In this document: piece by piece, positions 1-13,500 of the stretch
How positions within the stretch are numbered: position 1 is the stretch's first letter
How the letters are laid out: every line of letters begins with the position of its first letter
Origin: Eledone cirrhosa
Taxonomy: Eukaryota > Mollusca > Cephalopoda > Octopoda > Eledonidae
DNA length: 64,000 bases
Reading direction: 5' to 3'
Assembly: GCA_964016885.1 (NCBI GenBank)
Contig: OZ024744.1
Coordinates: forward strand, 117,943,105-118,007,104
Made by a program: the position numbers and the translations under genes
The notes under the pieces: model-generated
Told to the model about the DNA's origin: nothing
Database searches by the model: none
Seen by the model: the letters and a program-made list of their open reading frames with translations, nothing else

Positions 1-86
1 ACAGAAGTAATAATTCCAACAAGATCAGGTGATGACAGTTCTTGTCCTTGTACTGGATTTTATGGAGCATTCAAATAAGTAATATA

Positions 87-157
<71 letters not shown>

Positions 158-159
158 GG

Positions 160-202
<43 letters not shown>

Positions 203-1067
203 GAATATTGAAATAAAAAAGTGAAGTTCAGTGCTTAATTAGTTCATTGCTCTACGATAGTTTCAGAAGGTTGGTTGATCATGATAAATCAATAGTGACT
301 AATTAATAGTAGTTATGTAACTCCATAATATACATCTCTCTCACCATCTCCATCAGAAATATAAATTGTTTCTACTTTAGGCACAAGGCCAGCAATTATC
401 CCCATTGCATTACTGGTACTTTATTTTATTGGCCCCGCAAGGATGAAAGGCAAAACTAACTTCAGAAATATAAATTGGATGGAAATAAATATTAAATTGA
501 ATGGAATTAATATTAAATTGATGGAAATATATATTAAATTGGAGGGAAATATTAAATTGAATTTATTTTTCTTTATTTCTGTTCTTTGCTGGTTACAACA
601 TTTTTTTACATGTTTAGCTAATTCTAGTTCCATTAAATATATATTTATATTGTTTAAAAGTGTATGAGACCTATATAAAAAAAATGCCATTCAAATCTTT
701 ACCATGTAGAAAGCTTGCCAACTAAGGGATATATATATACATAGACCTGTCAACTCCCCCACCCACCCACCCACCCACTGGGTGAGAAATGTCTTCTCTT
801 GTGAAAATGAGTATAGCTTTCATTATGTAAAATTTCCCCATTTTGCCACAGTTCACCCCGTTTGGGTTTTTAGGTTGGTGGGTTTGTGTGTGTGTATGTA
901 TATATATATAAATTTTAATGGGATTATATATATATATATTTATATATATATATATATATCATCATCATCGTCCATTTTCCCACACTTGCATATATATATA
1001 TCTATATATATAAAATATATATATATATGCAAGTGTGGGAAAATGGACGATGATGATATATTTATAT

Positions 1068-1126
<59 letters not shown>

Positions 1127-2028
1127 ATCCCATTCAAATTTATACCACGTAGAAAGCTTGCTAAACCAAGGCTGTATAAAAAATCCCACAAAGAAAGGTT
1201 GCCAAAGACCTACAATCCCATTCATAATTTCTTCATTTTAAAATATTTCCAATTTTATAGGTCACCATAACCTATAATTGATTTTTTTTTTTTAAATAAT
1301 TTAATTTTTTTAATTTTTGTGGAGGTAATATATAAAGTTAGTCAAAGTTTGTCCGTTCTAAGCTGAAGGCTCATCTGTCTGGTGTTTATCCCCAGTTTCT
1401 TTTGTGTTAAGCAACTGAGAGTACAAGACTCTCCCTGGATAGGACACCAGTCTATTGCAGGATTAACTCCCCAGCTACTGTTAGTTCTCACGCAGCTGAG
1501 TATACTGGAACAATGTAAAACAAAATGTTTTGCTCGAGAACATAATGCAGTACCCTGTGCAGGATAGGATTTATAAACCATAAACATATTTGACTCCATT
1601 AGCTTTGTTGGAAAAGTTGAATAGGTGTACATTAACCCTTTAACATTTACATTACTCCATATATTTACTATTGTATTTTCATGGTAAAGGCTTTATCTCA
1701 CATAATATCGAATCTGTGAGATTTTGATATTATTTATTTTGAGAACAATACCTTAACATTAGTATGAGTGGCCGGTTGAGCAGAAAGAGGTGATAAAATT
1801 CTGATTGGATATGGCCAGTTTAAATGCTAAAGGGTTAAAGGTTAATGATGTGAAGATGCAGAGAAACACATACACAGGGTAAAGACCTCCTTCAGTCATG
1901 AATGACCATGAGATTTTCACCTAGAAAGTTCCCCTCTAAGGGGAACCAGAGCTGGTTTGGGCCAGGTTGGTAACTAAAGGGTTAAAAATAATTTCTCTTT
2001 TTTTTTCTTTTTCTTCTTTCTTCTGCAG
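1..2028. other. Intron 5' of the first visible exon: microsatellites, SINEs, dispersed repeats
   Basis: In order: (tg)n/(ta)n/(gt)n at 87-200; octopus-type SINE 3' half, minus, at 365-462; short 'ttaaattgatggaa' repeats at 480-550; a roughly 240-bp imperfect palindrome at 905-1145; third-family SINE, minus, at 1355-1570 ('gagtacaagactctccctgg', 'gagtatactggaacaatgta'); dispersed repeat at 1640-1860 (as at 16140). No exon with the missing Cys pair of the first finger was found, so the upstream exon is probably outside. Confidence 0.6.
905..1145. repeat. Imperfect palindrome with transposon tails at its centre
   Basis: The inner arms 'catcatcatcgtccattttc ccacacttgcata' (959-992) and their complement (1027-1060) are nearly perfect. 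Outer arms, separated by (ta)n, are 'ttttaatgggattata' (912) and 'tataatcccattcaaa' (1123). Arms plus (ta)n would give a long hairpin in the transcript. Confidence 0.8.
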
Positions 2029-2336
2029 GAATGGGCATTTGGTTACACATCGTGCTAAAAAACCTTTTGCATGTCATTTTGAAGGGTGTGATAAAAGTTA
2101 CTGTGATAATCGGTCATTACGGCGCCATCTAGAAAACCATCACAACAAACAGAATCCTGATGTTAGCAGCAGTAGCAGCGGTGCTGTCACAAACCCTGCT
2201 GCAGCAGGCGCCACTGCAAGTAATGCAAGCATCTCATCTTCGGTGTCAACCCAGAGCACCACGAGTAACAATATTCCAGTATGTTCAATAACCAATCAGT
2301 CTATGGATTTTCAAGGAAACAACAACAACAACAACA

Positions 2337-2367
<31 letters not shown>

Positions 2368-3136
2368 AGGAAGTGATATTTTTAATGATAATACTAACAA
2401 CACAAGTCGTATTCATTATGCTCCACCGCCTCCCTATAACTCGTCAGTAACTCCCGAGGAAGGTCAACAATGTGTAAATACACAACCCCAATACTTCCAG
2501 TTTGATACAACTATACAACAAGTGCAGCAGTTGCAACAACAACAACGCATACAGCAGCAACAACAACAGAAACAACAACAAAAACAACCACAGCAGCAGA
2601 AACAACCCCAGCAACAGCCACAGCAGCAGCAACAACCACAACAACAAAAGCAACAACAACAGCAGCCACAAACTCAACAACAACAACAGCAGCCACAGAC
2701 TCAACAACAACAACAGCAGCCACAAACTCAACAACAACAAACTCAACAACAACAGCAGCCACAAACTCAACAACAACAGCAACAGCCACAAACTCAACAA
2801 CAGCAGCAGGCACAAACTCAACAACAGCAGCAGGCACAAACTCAACAACAGCAGCAGGCACAAACTCAACAACAGCAGCAGGCACAAACTCAACAACAAC
2901 AGCAGCAGGCACAAACTCAACAACAGCAGCAGGCACAAACTCAACAACAACAGCAGGCACAAACTCAACAACAACAGCCACAAACTCAACAACAACAACA
3001 GCAGCCACAAACTCAACAACAACAACAGCAGCCACAAACTCAACAACAACAACAGCAGCCACAAACTCAACAACTTCAAACATCTTTTCAAACTTCAGAT
3101 AATATACAGAACTGGCAACAGGACCACATATATAAA
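2029..3136 (+). CDS. TRERF1: TRERF1-like exon A: zinc fingers and long polyglutamine tract
   Basis: The acceptor is a pyrimidine run ending ttctgcag; the exon begins with the third base of a split codon. It opens with [13 protein letters not shown], the His-X3-His end and linker of a finger whose Cys pair must lie in an upstream exon outside the window. A complete C-X4-C-X12-H-X3-H finger follows (Cys15, Cys20, His33, His37). Then come Ser/Asn-rich sequence, a PPPPYNSS stretch and about 190 residues of Gln with repeating PQTQ or AQTQ units. It ends after IYK at an AAA|GTTTGT donor, phase 0, which is a weak donor match. The Gln tract makes other frames look open, but only this frame has the fingers and joins the next exon. 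Confidence 0.85.
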
Positions 3137-6100
3137 GTTTGTATTTTATTTATTTCTAACATTCATCACCATCATCTTCATCATTTAATATCCACTTTCC
3201 CTGTTAGCAGGGGTTAGACAGGTCTACATAGACCAAGTCAGTACTGAAGTGGGGTACTGATCTGCCAGACAAGCCAGGGACCTGTCATATCACCTATATT
3301 CCCAGCAGGGGTTAAACAGGTCTACATAGATAGACCAATTCAGTACTGAAGTGGGGTACTGATCTGCCAGACAAACCAGGGATCTGTCATATCACCTATA
3401 TTCCCAGCAGGGGTTAGACAGGTCTACATAGACCAATTCAGTACTGAAGTGGGGTACTGATCTGCCAGACAAGCCAGGGACCTGTCATATCACCTATATT
3501 CCCAGCAGGGGTTAAACAGGTCTACATAGATAGACCAAGTCAGTACTGAAGTGGGGTACTGATCTCCCAGACAAACCAGGGATCTGTCATATCACCTATA
3601 TTCCCAGCAGGGGTTAGACAGGTCTACATAGACTAAGTCAGTACTGAAGTGGGGTACTGATCTCCCAGACAAACCAGGGATCTGTCATATCACCTATATT
3701 CCCAGCAGGGGTTAGACAGGTCTACATAGACTAAGTCAGTACTGAAGTGGGGTACTGATCTCCCAGACAAACCAGGGATCTGTCATATCACCTATATTCC
3801 CAGCAGGGGTTAGACAGGTCTACATAGACCAAGTCAGTACTGAAGTGGGGTACTGATCTCCCAGACAAACCAGGGATCTGTCATATCACCTATATTCCCA
3901 GCAGGGGTTAGACAGGTCTACATAGACCAAGTCAGTACTGAAGTGGGGTACTGATCTCCCAGACAAACCAGGGATCTGTCATATCACCTATATTCCCAGC
4001 AGGGGTTAGACAGGTCTACATAGACCAAGTCAGTACTGAAGTGGGGTACTGATCTCCCTGACAGATCAGGACTACACGCCACACACATATATATATATAT
4101 AGTAGATGGAAACCAAAGCGAAGCTGTGGTGATTATATATATATTATGCTTTATATATTCATTCTGTCATTACAACAGCAGAGGTCCGACGAGCTTTCGA
4201 TTCTAGAGTTGGGTCAGATCGATACAGATCGAACCTTGAGCTGATCAATAGCGAAATGCGTGTCACCAATCAATAAACATAAGGAAGGCTTAACAAATCG
4301 TCCTTGTATTATATATTTACACTCTGTTTACACCTCGCTACAGACGTGAATCTAAACATCAAGTGCTCACCTGGGTGAACCTATAGTAACTTCACGTTAC
4401 ACTCACTGGATATATATATCATCATTTAATGTCCACTTTCCCTGCTAGCAAGCGTTAGACAGGACCAAGTCAGTACTAAAGTGGGGCTACTAACCTCCCA
4501 GAGAAGCCAGGGATCTGTCATATCACCTATATTCCCTGCTAGCAAGGGTTAGATAGGACCAAGCCAGTACTAAAGTGGGCTACTAACCTCCCAGAGGGGT
4601 CTGTATCTTGATTACATAAGGTCATAAGTTCTATCAAGTGCAGAGGAAAAGTTAAGTCTTTTGACACAAACTGAAGTGTCCTCACAACATTATATTCATC
4701 AAACAACAACAATAGTTTTCCCAGCAACACTTTCAGTATATCCATTACCATTTCTAAAGAAGCCATCTAAATAGCAAAAGCTATCAACTTCTTCTAGTAA
4801 ACCTTTTGAACACTTGAGGGAGTCCATTTTCTCAGTTCCATGTACAGTCGTTTCACTAAGAAGAAGGTATCATTTGTACTCTACCCTGGCACAAATCCAA
4901 ACTACATCTCATCTAATTCTATTTGTAATTAGTTGAGCTAAAACTCTTTCAGCCACTTTCACAATCTGATCCAGGTTTCACTGCCATGTAACATAGCAGT
5001 TCAAATACAAGCCTCATAGAATCTGCCCTGAATGTTTTCCATCCTCTTCTCACTCTGGTAACATCACTTTCAATACATATATTACCATTGCTAATGAAGG
5101 CACCTAGATAGCAAAAGCTATCAACTACTTCTAGTCAACCTTCTGAATATTTCAGGGAGTCTATTTCCTGAGTTCCTTTCCTATTGACTATTCCTGTGTA
5201 CCTGTCACATATGACATCTACCTTCCCTGACATGATATCATATCTCCTGTGTACCTGTCACATATGACATCTACCTTACCTGACATGATATTATATCTCC
5301 TGTGTACCTGTCACATATAACATCTACCTTCCCTGACATGATATCATATCTCCTGTGTACCTGTCACATATGACATCTACCTTCCCTGACATGATATCAT
5401 ATCTCCTGTGTACCTGTCACATATGACATCTACCTTACCTGACATGATATATCTCCTGTGTACCTGTCACATCTGACATCTACCTTCCCTGACATGATAT
5501 CATATCTCCTGTGTACCTGTCACATATGACATCTACCTTCCCTGACATGATCTCATATCTCCTGTGTACCTGTTACATATGACATCTACCTACCCTGACA
5601 TCATCTCATATCTCCTGTGTACCTGTCACATATGACATCTACCTTCCCTGACATCATCTCATATCTCCTGTGTACCTGTCACATATGACATCTACCTTAC
5701 CTGACATGATATATCTCTTGTGTACCTGTCACATATGACATCTACCTTCCCTGACATGATATTATATCTCCTGTGTACCTGTCACATATGACATCTACCT
5801 TACCTGACATGATATATCTCCTGTGTACCTGTCACATATGACATCTACCTTCCCTGACATGATATTATATCTCCTGTGTACCTGTCACATATGACATCTA
5901 CCTTACCTGACATGATATTATATCTCCTGTGTACCTGTCACATATGACATCTACCTTACCTGACATGATATATCTCCTGTGTACCTGTCACATATGACAT
6001 CTACCTTCCCTGACATGATATTATATCTCCTGTGTACCTGTCACATATGACATCTACCTTCCCTAACATGATATTATATCTCCTGTGTACTTGTCACATA

Positions 6101-9100
6101 TGACATCTACCTACCCTGACATATTATATCTCTTGTGTACCTGTCACATATGACATCTACCTTCCCTGACATGAGCCAATTATATCTCCTGTGTACCTGT
6201 CACATATGACATCTACCTTCCCTGACATGAGCCAATTATATCTCCTGTGTACCTGTCACATATGACATCTACCTTCCTTGATATGATATATCTCCTGTGT
6301 ACCTGTCACATATGACATCTACCTCCCCTGACATGATATTATATCTCCTGTGTACCTGTCACATATGACATCTACCTTCCCTGACATGATCTCATATCTC
6401 CTGTGTACCTGTCACATATGACATCTACCTTTCCTGACATGATCTCATATCTCCTGTGTACCTGTCACATATGACATCTACCTTCCCTGACATGATCTCA
6501 TATCTCCTGTGTACCTGTCACATATGACATCTACCTTCCCTGACAAGATATCATATCTCCTGTGTACCTGTCACATATGACATCTACCTACCCTGACATG
6601 ATATATCTCCTGTATACCTGTCACATATGACATCTACCTTCCCTGACATGATATCATATCTCCTGTGTACCTGTCACATATGACATCTACCTTTCCTGAC
6701 ATGATCTCATATCTCCTGTGTACCTGTCACATATAACATCTACCTACCCTGACATGATCTCATATCTCCTGTGTACCTGTCACATATGACATCTACCTTC
6801 CCTGACATGATATCATATCTCCTGTGTACCTGTCACATATGACATCTACCTTCCCTGACATGATCTCGTATCTCCTGTGTACCTGTCACATATGACATCT
6901 ACCTTCCCTGACATGATCTCGTATCTCCTGTGTACCTGTCACATATGACATCTACCTTCCCTGGCATGATCTCATATCTCCTGTGTACCTGTCACATATG
7001 ACATCTACCTTCCCTGACATGATATATCTCCTGTGTACCTGTCACATATGACATCTACCTTCCCTGACATGATCCCATTACATCTCCTGTGTACTTGTTA
7101 TATACACCCTAACTGTTATATACACTGATTGTTATACACACCCTAACTGTTATATACACCCTAACTGTTATATACACCCTAATTGTTATATACACCATAA
7201 CTGTTATATACACCATAACTGTTATATACACCATAACTGTTATATACACCATAACTGTTATATACACCATAACTGTTATATACACCATAACTAAATGTTA
7301 TATACACCCTAACTAAATGTTATATACACCATAACTAAATGTTATATACATCAAAACTAGGCTTTTCCAGAGAAAGGGTGTGCTTTATATACTAATGTGT
7401 GTTATACACAAATGTGTGTTATACACAAATGTGCTTTATACACAAATGTGTGTTATACACAAACGTGTGTTATACACAAATGTGTGTAATGCACAGTAAC
7501 AGATAGTTGTTTCAAGTATGAAGAAGTGCAGATATAGCTGTATGGTTATTAAGTTTACTTTGTGGCCACATGAGTTGTAACATGATAGGACTAGGGTCTC
7601 AAAACATACCTTTTGTGAGGTCAGCTAAACCTTCACATGTGTGAGATATAACAACAATATGTAGTGTTGATAGGACTGGGGTCCCTATCATTAAAATAGC
7701 CAAGAAACCTCCCATGAGATACAACCTTGTAGGAGACCAGCTAAACCTACATAGGTGTGAGATGTAACAACATGATAGGACTGGGGTCCCTATCATTAAA
7801 ACACCCAAGAAACCTCCCATGAGATACATAGGTGTAACTAAACCTACATAGGTGTGATATGTAAGAGCAACAGGGTGACATTTTAACTGTTATGATGAAT
7901 ATAAAATAAAGTGAAATATATATAATTATTGGTCCCCACTATATTTTCTTTTCTTTTCAGGTGAACCAATTTATGAACCAGACTGTTATAAACAGCAGTC
8001 AGAATACCTCCCAAAATAGTCCAAGGACAGACTCTGAGCATTCCCCTGGGTATCTACAGCAGATCAGTCCTATTAGTCCGGCACCATTACCAAACCAATC
8101 TACAAGTCCTTTGCAGTTGTCAGGACAACAAAGACGCACCTGGTACAGTTTACTAAACTATAATTCTACATCAAATCATAGTCTAATACTGAGTTAGTCT
8201 ACCAAACTATATCATAGTCTAATACTGAGTTAGTCTACCAAACTATATAGTCTAATACTGAGTTAGTCTACCAAACTATATCATAGTCTAATACTGAGTT
8301 AGTCTACCAAACTATATCATAGTCTAATACTGAGTTAGTCTACCAAACTATATAGTCTAATACTGAGTTAGTCTACCAAACTATATTATAGTCTAATACT
8401 GAGTTAGTCTACCAAACTATATAGTCTAATACTGAGTTAGTCTACCAAACTATATCATAGTCTAATACTGAGTTAGTCTACCAAACTATATAGTCTAATA
8501 CTGAGTTAGTCTACCGAACTATATTATAGTCTAATACTGAGTTAGTCTACCAAACTATATTATAGTCTAATACTGAGTTAGTCTACCAAACTATATAGTC
8601 TAATACTGAGTTAGTCTACCAAACTATATAGTCTAATACTGAGTTAGTCTACCAAACTATATAGTCTAATACTGAGTTAGTCTACCAAACTATATTATAG
8701 TCTTATACTGAACTAGTCTACCAAACTATATTATAGTCTAATACTGAGTTAGTCTACCAAACTATATTATAGTCTAATACTGAGTTAGTCTACCAAACTA
8801 TATTATAGTCTAATACTGAGTTAGTCTACCAAACTATATAGTCTAATACTGAGTTAGTCTACCAAACTATATCATAGTCTAATACTGAGTTAGTCTACCA
8901 AACTATATTATAGTCTAATACTGAGTTAGTCTACCAAACTATATTATAGTCTAATACTGAGTTAGTCTACCAAACTATATTATAGTCTAATACTGAGTTA
9001 GTCTACCAAACTATATAGTCTAATACTGAGTTAGTCTACCAAACTATATAGTCTAATACTGAGTTAGTCTACCAAACTATATAGTCTAATACTGAGTTAG

Positions 9101-10540
9101 TCTACCAAACTATATAGTCTAATACTGAGTTAGTCTACCAAACTATATTATAGTCTTATACTGAACTAGTCTACCAAACTATATTATAGTCTAATACTGA
9201 GTTAGTCTACCAAACTATATTATAGTCTAATACTGAGTTAGTCTACCAAACTATATTATAGTCTAATACTGAGTTAGTCTACCAAACTATATAGTCTAAT
9301 ACTGAGTTAGTCTACCAAACTATATTATAGTCTAATACTGAGTTAGTCTACCAAACTATATTATAGTCTAATACTGAGTTAGTCTACCAAACTATATTAT
9401 AGTCTAATACTGAGTTAGTCTACCAAACTATATAGTCTAATACTGAGTTAGTCTACCAAACTATATAGTCTAATACTGAGTTAGTCTACCAAACTATATT
9501 ATAGTCTAATACTGAGTTAGTCTACCAAACTATATTATAGTCTAATACTGAGTTAGTCTACCAAACTATATAGTCTAATACTGAGTTAGTCTTCCAAACT
9601 ATATTATAGTCTAATACTGAGTTAGTCTACCAAACTATATTATAGTCTAATACTGAGTTAGTCTACCAAACTATATCATAGTCTAATACTGAGTTAGTCT
9701 ACCAAACTATATTATAGTCTAATACTGAGTTAGTCTACCAAACTATATCATAGTCTAATACTGAGTTAGTCTACCAAACTATATCATAGTCTAATACTGA
9801 GTTAGTCTACCAAACTATATTATAGTCTAATACTGAGTTAGTCTACCAAACTATATAGTCTAATACTGAGTTAGTCTACCAAACTATATTATAGTCTAAT
9901 ACTGAGTTAGTCTACCAAACTATATCATAGTCTAATACTGAGTTAGTCTACCAAACTATATCATAGTCTAATACTGAGTTAGTCTACCAAACTATATTAT
10001 AGTCTAATACTGAGTTAGTCTACCAAACTATATTATAGTCTAATACTGAGTTAGTCTACCAAACTATATCATAGTCTAATACTGAGTTAGTCTACCAAAC
10101 TATATTATAGTCTAATACTGAGTTAGTCTACCAAACTATATCATAGTCTAATACTGAGTTAGTCTACCAAACTATATCATAGTCTAATACTGAGTTAGTC
10201 TACCAAACTATATTATAGTCTAATACTGAGTTAGTCTACCAAACTATATTATAGTCTAATACTGAGTTAGTCTACCAAACTATCATTTTACTGTTTTACA
10301 CTAGTTTCTCTTAGGATTGTTATTAGCTGACTAAATATAATATTTAAAGACATATCAATAAGCTAATTCATCATCATCATCACTATGTTGTGTTTCCTCA
10401 GACAAAGAGGAATGATTGACAGGATGGCAGGTGTTACTCACCAAGTGGTGTTGAACTTGTCAAATCAAAGCGATGAAACAATATTTCCATTGGTCTTTCC
10501 AATCGCTGATACTATCTTCCAGTCACAAATCTTGGCAGAA

Positions 10541-10584
<44 letters not shown>

Positions 10585-13500
10585 ATGTCATCATTATCAC
10601 TGTTTAATGTCCATTTTGCATGCTTGCATGGATTAGACTGGTCATCTGTGTTGATAGGCAAGTCTTGCCAGAATTGGCCATGCCACACCTTGCCCCATCA
10701 AGACTATAATCTTGGTTGGGGTTTTTACAGCTGGATGCCCTGCCTAACACCAACCACATTTACTGTGTTATATATATCGATTGACAAGATACCAGGCCTC
10801 ATTTGCTTACTGAGAGGGAAGGAACTCGTCAAATCAGACCAAGGGAAGAATGTTTCCATTGGTCTTTCCAATTGTTGATACTATCTACCAGTCACAACAC
10901 TTGGCAGAAGGAGCAACATGAAATAAAGTGTCTAATCAAGGACATAATGCTTCATCTGATCAGAGAATCGAACTCGCAACCTCAGAATTGCGAATCCAAT
11001 TCTCTAACCACTACAGTGTTTCTTATAAATATATTTTAGTTGAAAGTAGGGGTGTGTATTATAGGTGAGTTACTTGCACATCCACCAAAGATAGTAAATT
11101 TTCCTTTTACAGTTTCAGGATATATAATTTGGTCATAGTTTGTTGTTTTTAAATCTAACAGTCTATATCATACAAATACATACATACATACTTCTTCTTG
11201 CTTGAGAAAAGCTCCTTGTCTATAAAGTGGTCATGTCACAACAAAAAGTACCCAGTACACACTGTAAAGTGGTCATGAAGGTGCCACAACAAAAAGTACC
11301 CAGTACACACTGTAAAGTGGTCATGTAGGTGTCACAACAAAAAGTACCCAGTACACACTGTAAAGTGGCCATGTAGGTGCCACAACAAAAAGTACCCAGT
11401 ACACACTGTAAAGTGACCATGTAGGTGTCACAACAAAAAGTACCCAGTACACACTGTAAAGTGGTCATGTAGGTGTCACAACAAAAAGTACTCAGTACAC
11501 ACTGTAAAGTGGTCATGTAGGTGTCACAACAAAAAGTACCCAGTACACACTGTAAAGTGGTCATGTAGGTGCCACAACAAAAAGTACCCAGTACACACTG
11601 TAAAGTGGTCATGTAGGTGCCACAACAAAAAGTACCCAGTACACACTGTAAAGTGGTCATGTAGGTGCCACAACAAAAAGTACCCAGTACACACTGTAAA
11701 GTGGTCATGTAGGTGCCACAACAAAAAGTACCCAGTACACACTGTAAAGTTGTCATGTAGGTGTCACGACAAAAAGTACCCAGTACACAGTAAAGTGACC
11801 ATGTAGGTGTCACAACAAAAAGTACCCAGTACACACTGTAAAGTGGTCATGTAGGTGTCACAACAAAAAGTACCCAGTACACACTGTAAAGTGGTCATGT
11901 AGGTGTCACAACAAAAAGTACACAGTACACACTGTAAAGTTGTCATGTAGGTGTCACGACAAAAAGTACCCAGTACACAGTAAAGTGACCATGTAGGTGT
12001 CACAACAAAAAGTACCCAGTACACACTGTAAAGTGGTCATGTAGGTGTCACAACAAAAAGTACCCAGTACACACTGTAAAGTGGTCATGTAGGTGTCACG
12101 ACAAAAAGTACCCAGTACACACTGTAAAGTGGTCATGTAGGTGTCACAACAAAAAGTACCCAGTACACACTGTAAAGTAGTCATGTAGGTGTCACAACAA
12201 AAAGTACCCAGTACACACTGTAAAGTGGTCATGTAGGTGTCACGACAAAAAGTACCCAGTACACACTGTAAAGTGGTCATGTAGGTGTCACAACAAAAAG
12301 TACCCAGTACACACTGTAAAGTGGTCATGTAGTTGTCATGATAAAAAGTATCTTGTTTCATTTTCCTAAAAATTTTATATAATTAAATCTCATTGTAATT
12401 TTCAGGGATGAATCCAAGCCTGTAAAGTGTAATTTGTGTTCCAAAAGGTTCAAGAATATTCCTGCTTTAAATGGCCACATGAGACAACATGGCGGCTATT
12501 TCAAGAAAGTTAAGGTTGGTGTATAGAACCTCCTTAGAAGGAGCTTTTGTCTACTGAGTGAAAGGATAATTTCAGTTGACCTTTTCATGACCTTTAATGA
12601 AATAACATATATATAGATATATAGTTTATGTATTTCCTTAGAAAAGGTAAAGGAAAGAAGAGAGCTATTTAATTACATAATAAACAACACAATATAATTA
12701 TTCCATTACTAAAGGTTTCAGGAAACTAGACGATCCTTACAGAAATGTCCAGCCCATTCATCAGATAAAATAGTTTTGGATATAAGTTTTGAAATTGATA
12801 TCTATTAAAAATGAAAGTGAGACTCAGTTAAAATAACATCTTATAACAGGAAAAAAATGTATCTATATATATATATACACATACAAATATACAAACGCAC
12901 ACACATAAAACCACATGTGCGCATCAACCACATATATACACTCATACACACATGCATACATATATATACACACACACACACACATATATATATAAATACA
13001 CATACGTGTATGTAAATACAGATACACAAGTATACACACAATGCATATATATATATATTTATACACGCAAATACATATATACAGTATGAAAGGACATGAA
13101 TACATAGATTTTTTTTTTAAATTATAAAAATTATCAGCGTATAAAAATATATAATAAAAAAAATATATATATTTATATAACCCTGTCTTAACAACATTTC
13201 ATAATTATATATATATTTATGAATAATTAAGATTAGATTAGTTGTAGGCAAGAGACTACTGACAATCATCTCTGCCTATGCTCCCCAGGCAGGCCTAGGT
13301 AAAGAAGAGAAAGACTGCTTTTACGAGCAACTTTTAGAAACAGCCTCAATGACAGAGGACAGAGATATCGTTATGTTAACTGGTGACTTCAATGGTCATG
13401 TTGGACAGCTCCAGGATGGTTACACTGGTGTACATGGTGGGCACGGTTGTGGCTCAAGAATCGAAGGAGTGAGGCTTCTTGAATTTTGTGATGCAAATGC

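Noticed and set aside
2444..3091. Minus-strand Leu-rich and Val/Ala-rich frames and a second + frame of Ser/Asn
   Set aside because: Shadows of the CAA/CAG repeats of exon A. Only the Gln frame contains the zinc finger and joins the next exon.
5191..7096. CRISPR-like array
   Set aside because: Spacers are absent: the whole 53-bp unit repeats, and the context is a eukaryotic intron.
11220..12361. Minus-strand frames with a 16-residue Cys-rich repeat (also at 26-28 kb)
   Set aside because: Period 48 bp keeps any stop-free frame open. The unit is part of a LINE/SINE 3' tail, and copies in other places are broken by one-base changes.
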